NCBI GenBank assembly: GCA_964588525.1
Contig: CAZPQC010000066.1
Span: 1 to 22,028, forward strand
Origin: JAFGQJ01 sp964588525
GTDB lineage: Bacteria; Spirochaetota; Spirochaetia; SZUA-6; DRHE01
Length of the DNA: 22,028 bases
Direction of reading: 5' to 3'
Below the pieces are notes generated by a model. That model saw only the letters and a list, made by a program, of their open reading frames with translations, was not told the origin of the DNA and made no database searches. Position numbers and translations under genes: made by a program. Of this stretch, positions 13,537-20,691 are shown one piece after another (position 1 is the stretch's first letter; each line of letters opens with the position of its first letter).

Positions 13537-14774
13537 TGGCCAATCCTTTACAGCTTTCTATTGTTGCCTTCAAGAAAGGCTCCTACATAATCGTTGAAGG
13601 CAAACCCAACGCCTCCAACTTCTTTATAATTCGCGGCGGAAAAGTGGGGTTGAGCAAGGAAGTATCGATCGTCGAAGAGGAAGGGGGAAACGTCCTCGGT
13701 CCCGGCGACTTCTTCGGTGTCATCTCCACAATGTCCGCCCACAGCCATATCGAAACCGCCCAAGCCCTGACCGACGTTTCTCTGATCTCCGTGCTCCGGG
13801 ATCAGTACGATATGCTGATCGAGAAAAATGCCCCGGTGGCCATGAAAATCATCCAAGGATTCTCCCGGCGCATGCGCTACCTGGACGAGGCGGTCACCCG
13901 GCTGACCCTGAAGAGCTCGGGCACCGAGCATCCCAGCCACTTGTTCAAGGTGGGGGAATACTACGCCCGCCAGAGTCAGTACAACCAGGCCTACTACGCC
14001 TACTACCGCTATCTCCAACACTGCCCGGACGGTGAGCACGTAGCTACGGCCAAGGAGCGGATGTCCAGAATACACCCGTATGCCAAAGCCGTGTATCTGG
14101 AGAAGAAAGAGGGCGAGTTTAACCGCTTCTACCCCAAGGCGACCATGATCTGCAGCGAGTCCGAGCCGGGGGATGAGCTGTACATCATCAAAAAAGGCTC
14201 GATCAAGGTCAGCAAGATCGTGGACGACAAAGAGGTGCTGCTGGCCCTGCTCAAAGCCGGGGATATCTTCGGGGAAATGGCCCTGCTGGAGAACAAACCC
14301 CGTTCCGCCTCGGGGATCGCCTACGAAGACACGACTGTCATGGTTGTCAATCGAGCCAACTTCCAACGCATGGTGCAGACCCAGCCCCAACTGATCACCC
14401 GCCTGACCCAACTGCTGGCCGAACGGATCTGGGTCGTCTATCGGCAACTGGCCAACACGATCATGTCCAACCCGTTGGGCAGGCTCTACGATAGGCTATT
14501 GCTGGAGATGGAGAAAAACCGGGTCCAACCCGGACCGGGAGAGCCCTACACCTTCGACTTCGGACCCAAAGAGCTGATCAACATGGTGGGCATGTCCATG
14601 GAGGAAGGCAAGAGCGTTCTGCAACGGCTGTTCGATAATAAAAAGATCAAAGTGGTCGACAACCACATCTTCACCTCGGACAGTGAAGACATCTACAAGC
14701 AAACCGAGTACTTCAAGAAGATGGAGAAGATCCAGAAATCCCGGCAAGAGGGATCCTTCAAAGCGCAGCGCTGA
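13536..14774 (+). CDS. Crp/Fnr-like regulator with two cyclic-nucleotide-binding domains
   Basis: This is a 412-residue protein with two CNB beta-barrels. CNB1 (about 10-105) has KKGSYIIVEGKPNASNFFII and GPGDFFGVIS but lacks the Arg-containing phosphate-binding cassette. CNB2 (about 190-290) has a canonical cassette, FGEMALLENKPRSAS, whose Arg binds the cyclic phosphate. Between them is a helical stretch resembling a TPR (KVGEYYARQSQYNQAYYAYY). The C-terminal part (about 325-390) looks like a Crp-type winged helix, LGRLYDRLLLEM then PKELINMVGMSMEEGKSVLQRLFDNKKI. It would sense cAMP or a related nucleotide and probably bind DNA. CNB1 is probably structural, or binds another ligand. It has its own strong promoter and a structured leader. 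It ends overlapping the convergent thioesterase gene by 17 bp. Double-CNB proteins of this sort are, as far as I recall, common in spirochaetes. Confidence 0.85.
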   Translation: MANPLQLSIVAFKKGSYIIVEGKPNASNFFIIRGGKVGLSKEVSIVEEEGGNVLGPGDFFGVISTMSAHSHIETAQALTDVSLISVLRDQYDMLIEKNAPVAMKIIQGFSRRMRYLDEAVTRLTLKSSGTEHPSHLFKVGEYYARQSQYNQAYYAYYRYLQHCPDGEHVATAKERMSRIHPYAKAVYLEKKEGEFNRFYPKATMICSESEPGDELYIIKKGSIKVSKIVDDKEVLLALLKAGDIFGEMALLENKPRSASGIAYEDTTVMVVNRANFQRMVQTQPQLITRLTQLLAERIWVVYRQLANTIMSNPLGRLYDRLLLEMEKNRVQPGPGEPYTFDFGPKELINMVGMSMEEGKSVLQRLFDNKKIKVVDNHIFTSDSEDIYKQTEYFKKMEKIQKSRQEGSFKAQR

Positions 14775-15180
14775 ACTCGATGAACCTTTCAGGACAGGTT
14801 ACGATTCTACGCTGCCGGTAATCGAAAAAGGCGATCCCCGTTTTGATCCGGGCGATCTCCCGCTCGCCGCACTCGAGCAGGTAGTACAGGTCGAAACCCC
14901 GGCTCCCGATATCGTCGATATACAGGGTGATCTCGATTTCATCACCCAGATTTCCTTCCGCCCTGTAGAGTATAATGGCATCGGTCATGATGATCGCCTT
15001 CCCAAAAAGGTTCATCTCGCTCTGCCCGATATCTGCGAAGAAGCGGATGCGGGCTTCGTGGCAGAGTGTCAGCACCGAATCATTTCCCAGGTGTCCCCCG
15101 TAATTGACATCATCCACCCGCACCCGCAGCCTGGTCCTGAAGACTTCCCGGCCCTGAACTTCGAATCGTACTCTGGCCAT
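14758..15180 (-). CDS. Acyl-CoA thioesterase-like hot-dog protein (4HBT family)
   Basis: This is a 140-residue hot-dog-fold protein expected to hydrolyse a thioester such as an acyl-CoA. The hallmark is VRVDDVNYGGHLGNDSVL, where D, N and G-H-L-G match the YbgC/4-hydroxybenzoyl-CoA thioesterase N-terminal motif around the long helix (LCHEARIRFFADIG). The later strand TDAIILYRAEGNLGDEIEI is also typical. The substrate is unknown. It is the last gene of a run with the flavodoxin and ketopantoate-reductase-like genes, but 77 bp with two small hairpins separates it from the flavodoxin. A GGGGATAGAG purine stretch precedes the ATG. The 3' end overlaps the convergent CNB gene by 17 bp. Confidence 0.82.
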   Translation of the reverse strand: MARVRFEVQGREVFRTRLRVRVDDVNYGGHLGNDSVLTLCHEARIRFFADIGQSEMNLFGKAIIMTDAIILYRAEGNLGDEIEITLYIDDIGSRGFDLYYLLECGEREIARIKTGIAFFDYRQRRIVTCPERFIEFSAAL

Positions 15181-15203
15181 CTCTATCCCCGGTTTCAGAC
15201 CAT

Positions 15204-15233
15204 CCTAAGCCTTGTTAGGGGCCCTCACGGCCC
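15204..15233. repeat. Two adjacent small hairpins between flavodoxin and thioesterase genes
   Basis: CCTAA-N6-TTAGG (15204-15219) and GGGCC-N5-GGCCC (15219-15233) sit back to back in the 77-bp gap. Neither is followed by a U-tract on the minus strand. They may slow polymerase or protect the mRNA end; no clear promoter is seen here. Confidence 0.4.
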
Positions 15234-15257
15234 GATGCCGCGGCTCAGCGCCTGTCC

Positions 15258-15737
15258 TCATTGAATCCCGCCGAACCGTCCGGCCCATTCGGCGGCCCGC
15301 TCCAGCTCACCCTGCTTCAGCGGACCCTCTGTTCCTGTAACGGCGAATCCCTCGGGAGGCGCGACCGGCCGCCCCCCCGCCCTCTGGAGCCGCTTGGCTA
15401 TGGACGGTGCCGCATAGCCGCCCTTTTTGACGAGGAATCGCAGAATCGGAGACTTGATGTCCTCCATGTCGATGCGGGTATCGAAGGCGGCTACTTTCAC
15501 ACCGTTGAGCCGCCCTTCGGGGAGGCGTTTCAGGAATTGGGTTATTCCCTCTGTCGGCCGAAACCCCCGTGTGGGGGAACCCACCACCAGTAACTCCAAG
15601 CCCGATAATTGATCCATGTCGACTTCCGTTACCCGGGGTGTTTGCACGTTCCCGCCGGCCTCCAGGGCTTTGCCGATCTCCCTGGCAACCTGTTCGGTGT
15701 TTCCGAAAACCGAGTCATACACAACCAATGCTTTCAT
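15258..15737 (-). CDS. Flavodoxin-like protein
   Basis: This is a 159-residue FMN-binding fold. The N-terminus KALVVYDSVFGNTEQVA carries the phosphate-binding loop of flavodoxins (S/T-x-x-G-N-T), and LLVVGSPTRGFRPTEG is the usual second FMN loop. VKVAAFDTRIDM and a final helix complete the alternating strand-helix layout. It would act as a soluble low-potential electron carrier or a quinone/disulfide-related flavoprotein. The frame is open to 15770, but the ATG at 15737 has a perfect AAGGAGG Shine-Dalgarno sequence at good spacing, and the sequence before it is not conserved. It starts 22 nt after the stop of the ketopantoate-reductase-like gene, so the two are probably co-transcribed. Confidence 0.88.
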   Translation of the reverse strand: MKALVVYDSVFGNTEQVAREIGKALEAGGNVQTPRVTEVDMDQLSGLELLVVGSPTRGFRPTEGITQFLKRLPEGRLNGVKVAAFDTRIDMEDIKSPILRFLVKKGGYAAPSIAKRLQRAGGRPVAPPEGFAVTGTEGPLKQGELERAAEWAGRFGGIQ

Positions 15738-15759
15738 CCCGACATCCTCCTTCGCCTGT

Positions 15760-16701
15760 TCATGTAACACGCCCCGCCCCCTTGTCGCGTTTCTGCTCCA
15801 TTACCTTGATGATCTGCAAGACCGTGCGGTTCACCGGAGTGAATACCCCGTGCTCGGCTCCCAGCTCGCAGATTTTCCCACCGAATATCTCCACTTCGGT
15901 TTTTCTGCCGGCCTCGATATCCTGCAGCATCGAGGATTTCCCCTCCGGGGAAAGCTGCATGAGAAAGCCGTACCATTTCCCCAGATCCTGTTCAACCAAA
16001 TTAACCCCGACAACGCCCGCCAATTCGATTACCTCTCTCATCAGTGCTTCCATGAGGTTTCGGGCATCCCGGGAAACCTGGAACACGCCGTAGGGAGCCC
16101 GCAGAACCGCGGAGGCCTGGTTGATGCCGGCATTGATCATCAGCTTCCACCACAGCATCCGCTTCATGTCCTCGGGCACCTCGCAGGGGACGCCTGCTTC
16201 GGCAAATGCCTCCCGTACCCTGAGCACCTTCCGGGATGGTTCCGCATTGCTGAGCTCACCGAAGTAGAGAATCCCCGGTTTGGTATAGGTAATCCGGTTT
16301 CCATCCCTGACGGCATCGATACCTACTGATATGGTGTAGAGCATTTTTTCCACACCGTAAACAGCTCCGATGATCCGTTCGCTCTCCAGGCCGTTCATCA
16401 CGGAAATGATCGTAGTCCCGCTGCCCGCCCTGTTCTTCAAAGCCTCGATCCCATCCTCCAGCTGGTGGTGCTTGAGGGCGACGATGATCAGGTCCGCAGC
16501 CGGCCCGGAATCATCCGGGTGTACTACGGCAGGTCGATACTCCTTTCCGTTCACGACCAACCCGTCGCGGGTCAATCGTTCGTAATAACGGCCCCCTGCG
16601 ATCAGCTCGGTCGAGAAATCGGGGGCATCACAAAACCGGGAGGCAAGGAATCCGCCCATCGCCCCTGCGCCCAGAACAGCGACTCTCCGTATCCTCTCCA
16701 T
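15760..16701 (-). CDS. Ketopantoate reductase-like protein (PanE/ApbA family)
   Basis: This is a protein of about 313 residues. The N-terminal Rossmann fold is clear: VAVLGAGAMGGFLA (residues 7-20). LIIVALKHHQLEDG and TTIISVMNGLESERII follow, as in the NADPH domain of PanE. The catalytic region WWKLMINAGINQASAVLRAP holds the conserved Lys and Asn of ketopantoate reductases, and the C-terminal helices include SSMLQDIEAGRKTEVEIFGG, where the S-S-M-x-Q-D motif and the Glu after Thr are family signatures. The reaction would be NADPH reduction of 2-dehydropantoate to pantoate for CoA synthesis, although family members act on other 2-keto acids. The ATG at 16701 is preferred to 16728. GGGGAG lies only 1 nt from it, and a candidate -10 box (16710-16715) suggests a near-leaderless mRNA. 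The flavodoxin gene follows 22 nt downstream. Confidence 0.87.
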   Translation of the reverse strand: MERIRRVAVLGAGAMGGFLASRFCDAPDFSTELIAGGRYYERLTRDGLVVNGKEYRPAVVHPDDSGPAADLIIVALKHHQLEDGIEALKNRAGSGTTIISVMNGLESERIIGAVYGVEKMLYTISVGIDAVRDGNRITYTKPGILYFGELSNAEPSRKVLRVREAFAEAGVPCEVPEDMKRMLWWKLMINAGINQASAVLRAPYGVFQVSRDARNLMEALMREVIELAGVVGVNLVEQDLGKWYGFLMQLSPEGKSSMLQDIEAGRKTEVEIFGGKICELGAEHGVFTPVNRTVLQIIKVMEQKRDKGAGRVT

Positions 16702-16709
16702 ACTCCCCA

Positions 16710-16737
16710 ATAATGCACACCTTCGCATCTAATGCAA
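16710..16737 (-). promoter_or_regulatory. Promoter candidate for the panE-like gene
   Basis: On the minus strand, TTGCAT (16732-16737) is followed after 16 nt by CATTAT (16710-16715), both partial matches. The expected start is at about 16703, next to the ATG at 16701. Confidence 0.35.
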
Positions 16738-16759
16738 GGTTTGGAATCCGGGTAACGGT

Positions 16760-16800
16760 TGGATTGGTTTTCCGTGTTATAATAGCAGCGGTAATCCAAA
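16760..16800 (+). promoter_or_regulatory. Extended -10 promoter bracketed by an inverted repeat
   Basis: TG-T-TATAAT (16776-16784) is a perfect extended -10 element with no good -35 box. It is enclosed by TTGGATT (16760-16766) and AATCCAA (16794-16800), a perfect 7-bp inverted repeat with a 27-nt interval. Lack of a -35 box plus flanking half-sites suggests an activator- or repressor-controlled promoter for the radical SAM gene at 16841. Confidence 0.55.
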
Positions 16801-16840
16801 AAAAACGTGACAAGGATTGAGAAAGGTAATTGTATCTGCC

Positions 16841-17929
16841 ATGGAACCGCAACACAGAAAGAAACTCAACCGTGAAATTATCGGGGTGATACGACAGGCC
16901 CTGCGCATATCCCTGTACAATCCCCCGCTGTCCTGGTTCTTCCTGAAGACCCTCCTCCGGCAGCGGAGAGCCGCGGTCAAACGGGAACTCTGGGAGCAGG
17001 AGGGAATCCACGTGCCGCCTTTCATGATCGCAAGCATCACCAGGCGCTGCAACCTGAACTGTGCGGGGTGTTACGCGCGGGCACTTCAGAGATCCGACCG
17101 TCCGGAGCTTAGCGTGAGCCGATTGAGCGAGCTGATGGATGAGGCCCGGGAGCTCGGCTTTGCCTTTGCCCTGCTGGCCGGAGGAGAGCCCCTCACCCGT
17201 CCGGAGATCCTCGACGTCACGGAGGCGCATCCGGAGATTATCTTCCCGCTGTTTACCAACGGCACGCTCCTAATGGGGCCGATTTTGGAGCGCATCGCCG
17301 GGCAGAAGAACCTGATTCCCGTGCTCAGTCTGGAAGGATTGGAGGAGGAGACCGACAGTCGCCGAGGTACCGGTGTGTACGAACATCTCCTGCGGGCCGT
17401 GAGCGAGCTGAAGCAAAAACGCGTTTTCTTCGGCATCTCTCTCACCGTTACCCGCAAGAACATCGATTTGGTGACCTCCGAGTCCTTCGTTCGCCAATTG
17501 GCCCATCAGGGTTGCCGACTGTTCTTCTACGTCGAATACATCCCCGTGAAAGAGAGAACCGAAAAGCTGGTGGTATCCGCCGCCCAGCGGGAAGAGCTGG
17601 GACGAAAGATGGGTGAGCTTCGGCGGCGTTTCGCCCGGCTGTTCATCTCCTTTCCCGGAGATGAGCAAAGCTACGGCGGCTGTCTTGCCGCCGGACGGGG
17701 TTTCGTGCATATCAGCCCCGAGGGAGGACTGGAGCCCTGTCCCTTTGCACCCTACTCCGACGTCAATCTACGGGTCACCTCACTCAAGCAGGGCCTGTCC
17801 TCTGTTTTCCTGAACCGGATCCGGCAGAGCGACGAGCATCTGAACGAAACCGAAGGGGGCTGCGCCCTGTGGAATAAACGAGAGTGGGTCCGGTCTCTGC
17901 TCGTGAACACCAGCGCCAGGAGCTCCTGA
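16841..17929 (+). CDS. Radical SAM protein with SPASM-like C-terminal cysteines
   Basis: This is an enzyme of about 362 residues. The radical SAM cluster motif is C70, C74, C77 (RRCNLNCAGCYAR), followed by LLAGGEPLTRPEI (the GGEP SAM-binding motif) and FPLFTNGTLL. Further cysteines at about 281, 300 and 341 (GGCLAAGRG, GLEPCPFAPY, GGCALWN) resemble a SPASM/twitch region holding an auxiliary cluster, as in peptide-modifying or anaerobic maturation enzymes. No candidate peptide substrate gene lies nearby. The N-terminal 60 residues are basic and amphipathic (REIIGVIRQALRISL, then SWFFLKTLLR) and could touch the membrane. The frame is open to a TTG at 16817, but AGGA abuts that codon; the ATG at 16841 is preferred, with only a distant AAAGG. 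It ends 3 bp from the convergent TIG/transglutaminase-like gene. Confidence 0.87.
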   Translation: MEPQHRKKLNREIIGVIRQALRISLYNPPLSWFFLKTLLRQRRAAVKRELWEQEGIHVPPFMIASITRRCNLNCAGCYARALQRSDRPELSVSRLSELMDEARELGFAFALLAGGEPLTRPEILDVTEAHPEIIFPLFTNGTLLMGPILERIAGQKNLIPVLSLEGLEEETDSRRGTGVYEHLLRAVSELKQKRVFFGISLTVTRKNIDLVTSESFVRQLAHQGCRLFFYVEYIPVKERTEKLVVSAAQREELGRKMGELRRRFARLFISFPGDEQSYGGCLAAGRGFVHISPEGGLEPCPFAPYSDVNLRVTSLKQGLSSVFLNRIRQSDEHLNETEGGCALWNKREWVRSLLVNTSARSS

Positions 17930-17932
17930 GGT

Positions 17933-19606
17933 CTAATAGATCCCCAGCACTTCCAAGTCCGACCAGTAGGCGTTGTAGCTGACCAGCGCGCCGGCGGCCT
18001 CTTCGTGAATCGTCTGCAGGGAGGGAATATCGGTCCTCATAACGATCCTGCTTTGCGGATCCAGCGGGTGCAGCTCGATCAGGCCCTTGGACAGGGCAAG
18101 GTGGTTGAAATCCAGATTTCCGAAGTAGTAGGTGTAGGGATCGACCTCAGGGGGTATGTTTACCCGGATCTTTCCCTCCCCTAGAATCGGATCGACCGGA
18201 ATCCAGCCCAGCGTTTCAATATAGAACTCCGCCCAGTAGTGTCGGGTGGCCTGCAGATCCCGGTCGATCAGATAGCCCGCGACCGGACGCGCCGGAATCT
18301 CCTGACTGCGAGCGAGCGCACAGAACAGAACGGCATAGATGTAGGGATCTCCCTTCCTCTCTTCCACGGCTTTGAGAATATCCCGTTCCGTGTACTCCAG
18401 GTCCACCTGCATTTGCGTCAGAACGTAGCGGTAGATCTCCCGAGCCTTTCGGTAGGGGTTGCGCTCCCGCCCCACGATCCGCGATCCGAGCTTGACGATG
18501 TTCTCATCGGCGGCGGGCACTATCAAATCGGCGGTGGTGTACCGTTTGTACAGCCTCCTGGAGGTGTTGTAGGCGGTCGGCACCTTGGCGATATTTACCC
18601 GACTCTCCACGGAATACCTGTCTACCATGAAGCTCTGAAAAATCGTATAGCTCTTGTCCGGCTCGAGGTTCTCGAGGTTGAAAAGCTTGACCCCGCTGAC
18701 GTTGTCGAACAGCGGCTCGGGCTCCTGGCTCACCAACTGGATCTCCCGCTGCTCCGGGGCTTGAACCAGCTGGGGTACCCAGAGATTGAGGTTGTTTTCT
18801 CCCTCCGCGGAAACCGATCCCACCTCCAGCGAATACTGCACGGAGTAGGTTCGCTTCTCAGGGAACAGTTTGGTACCGGCTGCACTTTCTATCTCGACGA
18901 ATACGGCGTTGCTCTTGCCCTTGTCGGTCACCACCATCATTTGGCCGGAAGAGGCTCCGTCAGGCACCCAGACCTGGATCTCCCGATCGTTCCACAGTTC
19001 GTAATCCAGATCGTAGTCAACCGCCGGAATCAACGATGCATCCTCGGCTTCCGCGAATCCCTGTGCCGGGTCGCCGGAGATCCAGGTAAATTGGACTTGG
19101 GAGCCGCCCCGCTGCAGGCCGAAGTTCATACCGCTGATGGTCAGAAGCGTGCCCACCGATCCGGTCTCCGGATCCAGTGCGCTGATGTAGGGTTGGCCCG
19201 GTTTGCCCGGCCCGGAAAGTACGACCGGAATCTGCCGTTTATTGGTAAACAACAGGCCTTTGCTCTTTCCGTTTTTTGTGATCACCCGCACCATGCCGGA
19301 ATTGACTTCCTCTGGAATACGGAGGCTGATCTGCGTATCCGACCAGTCCAGATAACCCGACGACACGGGCGCATAACCCCCGATGACCACTTCCCCGCCG
19401 TCGCGCACATCCCCGAAGTACTTCCCCGTGATGACCATTACATCCTGGGGGAATCCGATTTTGGGTGTGATCGAATCGACCTGGGGCGGCCGTCCGGTCA
19501 TACGGGAGCTTAGCAACAGCACGACCAGGACAGCCAGCAAAATGGCGGTGAACATGACCTCTCTGCGTTTAAGAAACGGTTTGGGGATTTGTTTTTTTTC
19601 GTCCAT
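17933..19606 (-). CDS. Membrane-anchored IPT/TIG and transglutaminase-like protein, nucleophile Cys missing
   Basis: This is a 557-residue protein with a short cytoplasmic N-terminus and one membrane segment (about 18-34), so most of it lies outside the inner membrane. Two IPT/TIG immunoglobulin-like repeats follow: about 42-120 (VDSITPKIGFPQDVMVITGKYFG) and about 140-238 (ISALDPETGSVGTLLTISG). A beta-rich linker (about 250-350) leads into a transglutaminase-like core (about 385-475). Within it IPARPVAGYL, H456 (RHYWAEFY) and D472 (GWIPVDP) match the usual His and Asp, but the nucleophile position is Pro (KGDPYIYAVLF, P421). It is therefore probably a non-catalytic binding domain. C429, eight residues later, does not fit the nucleophile position. 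It is the last gene of the ECF sigma operon, starting 2 bp after the stop of the 171-residue exported protein. Confidence 0.82.
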   Translation of the reverse strand: MDEKKQIPKPFLKRREVMFTAILLAVLVVLLLSSRMTGRPPQVDSITPKIGFPQDVMVITGKYFGDVRDGGEVVIGGYAPVSSGYLDWSDTQISLRIPEEVNSGMVRVITKNGKSKGLLFTNKRQIPVVLSGPGKPGQPYISALDPETGSVGTLLTISGMNFGLQRGGSQVQFTWISGDPAQGFAEAEDASLIPAVDYDLDYELWNDREIQVWVPDGASSGQMMVVTDKGKSNAVFVEIESAAGTKLFPEKRTYSVQYSLEVGSVSAEGENNLNLWVPQLVQAPEQREIQLVSQEPEPLFDNVSGVKLFNLENLEPDKSYTIFQSFMVDRYSVESRVNIAKVPTAYNTSRRLYKRYTTADLIVPAADENIVKLGSRIVGRERNPYRKAREIYRYVLTQMQVDLEYTERDILKAVEERKGDPYIYAVLFCALARSQEIPARPVAGYLIDRDLQATRHYWAEFYIETLGWIPVDPILGEGKIRVNIPPEVDPYTYYFGNLDFNHLALSKGLIELHPLDPQSRIVMRTDIPSLQTIHEEAAGALVSYNAYWSDLEVLGIY

Positions 19607-19608
19607 GT

Positions 19609-20124
19609 CTAGTTGGCTTCAGGTGCGCGGAACAGATCCCTGTAGGGATAGATCTCCACTTCTAGTTGTATGTTGAAGGTCGAGGTTTTGGATAATTCAC
19701 TGGAAAAGCCAAGGGGAAAGAACAGGACCTTTTCACCCCAAGAGACGGGGATGCTCTGTATCGTAGTCAGATAGGTAGTCTTGGCATTGGGGGCTTCGGA
19801 GAACCACACCTGGCCCTGGGCGACGAGCAGCAGGTTTCCGCCCTCCTCCTGATACGGTGTGAATACAACATCGATTCGAATGTTGTCTCCGACCAAACGC
19901 ACGGCAACGCTTCGTCCGGGTATGGTCACCTTCTTGCTCTGTGAGTTCCACACGGGTTGCTGGTCGGGAGGAAGCACCTTGGCCGTGATTTGCAGCTGCA
20001 GGGCCTCATCGATCAAGGATTCGAGATCTTCATCCTCGAAAAAACGTTCCAGACCGTTGTCCTGGGCTGCTACCGAAACGAGACCAAGCGCAAACAGGAT
20101 GACTACCAGGACGCGCCGGATCAT
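19609..20124 (-). CDS. Exported protein of unknown function (171 aa), sigma-operon member
   Basis: I do not recognise this family. The first 21 residues (MIRRVLVVILFALGLVSVAAQ) form a typical Sec signal peptide with an A-x-A-like cleavage site and no lipobox Cys, so the protein is probably periplasmic or secreted. The mature part starts with an acidic stretch (RFFEDEDLESLIDEAL) and then alternates strand-like segments (AVRLVGDNIRIDVVFTPY, LLLVAQGQVWFSE, TFNIQLEVEIYPY), suggesting a beta-sandwich. Its ATG overlaps the stop of the anti-sigma gene by 4 bp (ATGA), indicating translational coupling, and the next gene begins 2 bp after its stop. Context suggests it works with the anti-sigma factor or the anchored TIG protein in an envelope pathway; this is inferred from gene order only. 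Confidence 0.75.
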   Translation of the reverse strand: MIRRVLVVILFALGLVSVAAQDNGLERFFEDEDLESLIDEALQLQITAKVLPPDQQPVWNSQSKKVTIPGRSVAVRLVGDNIRIDVVFTPYQEEGGNLLLVAQGQVWFSEAPNAKTTYLTTIQSIPVSWGEKVLFFPLGFSSELSKTSTFNIQLEVEIYPYRDLFRAPEAN

Positions 20125-20681
20125 CGCAGCCTCCTGCTGTAGTCATCGGCCCGCAGCATCCTGGGCTCACCGAACTGCAGGAACTCCGTGTCCGCCGGGA
20201 GGGTGATGATGATCTGTTGATTCACCGGTTCTTGATCCAGCGACTTGAGCAGTTGCTCCAGATCTTCGATCGGAGCCGCTACCTGTACTTCGGTTACACC
20301 GGAGGGCTGCCTCTTGATGCTCATGAAGGGGAAATTGGGCCGAGTGCCGAGAAATATCAGCAGACCCCCCATGCCCAGGAATACCAGGCACATCGCCGCG
20401 ATCGCCGGGACGGGCACGCTGATCCGCGTTCGCCACAGCGGGCGCCTGAGCCGTAACCGAGGTGAACGGCGGCTGAGCAACCGCTCCCGGGTTCGCTGCA
20501 ACGGGCCTTCCACCGGTGGCTCTTCGTCCGCAAGCAGTACCTCACGGACGAATCCGAGCCTCGCCATGAGTTCCCGGCATCGTGTACAGGAATCGACATG
20601 TTCCTGTATTCTTTCCACCCAGGGGGATTCTACTTCCCCGTCGAAAAAGGCGCTTAAAAGGTCAGGGTTGGGACAGTTCAT
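20121..20681 (-). CDS. Anti-sigma factor with zinc-finger domain and one membrane segment
   Basis: This is a 186-residue single-pass membrane protein. The N-terminal cytoplasmic part has the ZAS/zf-HC2 signature H28-x3-C32-x2-C35 (EHVDSCTRC) after LLSAFFDGEVE, which is the usual sigma-binding helix arrangement. A basic stretch (SPRLRLRRPLWRTR) precedes one membrane segment at about 88-112 (VPVPAIAAMCLVFLGMGG), and the remaining 70 residues would lie outside. It would hold the ECF sigma factor inactive until an envelope signal releases it. The frame is open to 20735, but that extension would overlap the sigma gene; the ATG at 20681 has GAGGG just before it. It lies 10 nt after the sigma gene and overlaps the next gene by 4 bp. 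Confidence 0.88.
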   Translation of the reverse strand: MNCPNPDLLSAFFDGEVESPWVERIQEHVDSCTRCRELMARLGFVREVLLADEEPPVEGPLQRTRERLLSRRSPRLRLRRPLWRTRISVPVPAIAAMCLVFLGMGGLLIFLGTRPNFPFMSIKRQPSGVTEVQVAAPIEDLEQLLKSLDQEPVNQQIIITLPADTEFLQFGEPRMLRADDYSRRLR

Positions 20682-20691
20682 ATCCCTCTTT

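Noticed and set aside
13548..14447. A 299-codon minus-strand open frame opposite the double-CNB gene
   Set aside because: It is the antisense shadow of two clear CNB domains, with no start signal.
18321..18323. C429 as the transglutaminase nucleophile
   Set aside because: It lies eight residues after the nucleophile position, and the spacing to I-P-A-R would be wrong.
18239..19513. A 424-codon plus-strand open frame opposite the TIG/transglutaminase-like gene
   Set aside because: It is His/Gly-rich antisense of a gene with a signal anchor, repeats and a conserved core, so it is a shadow of that gene.
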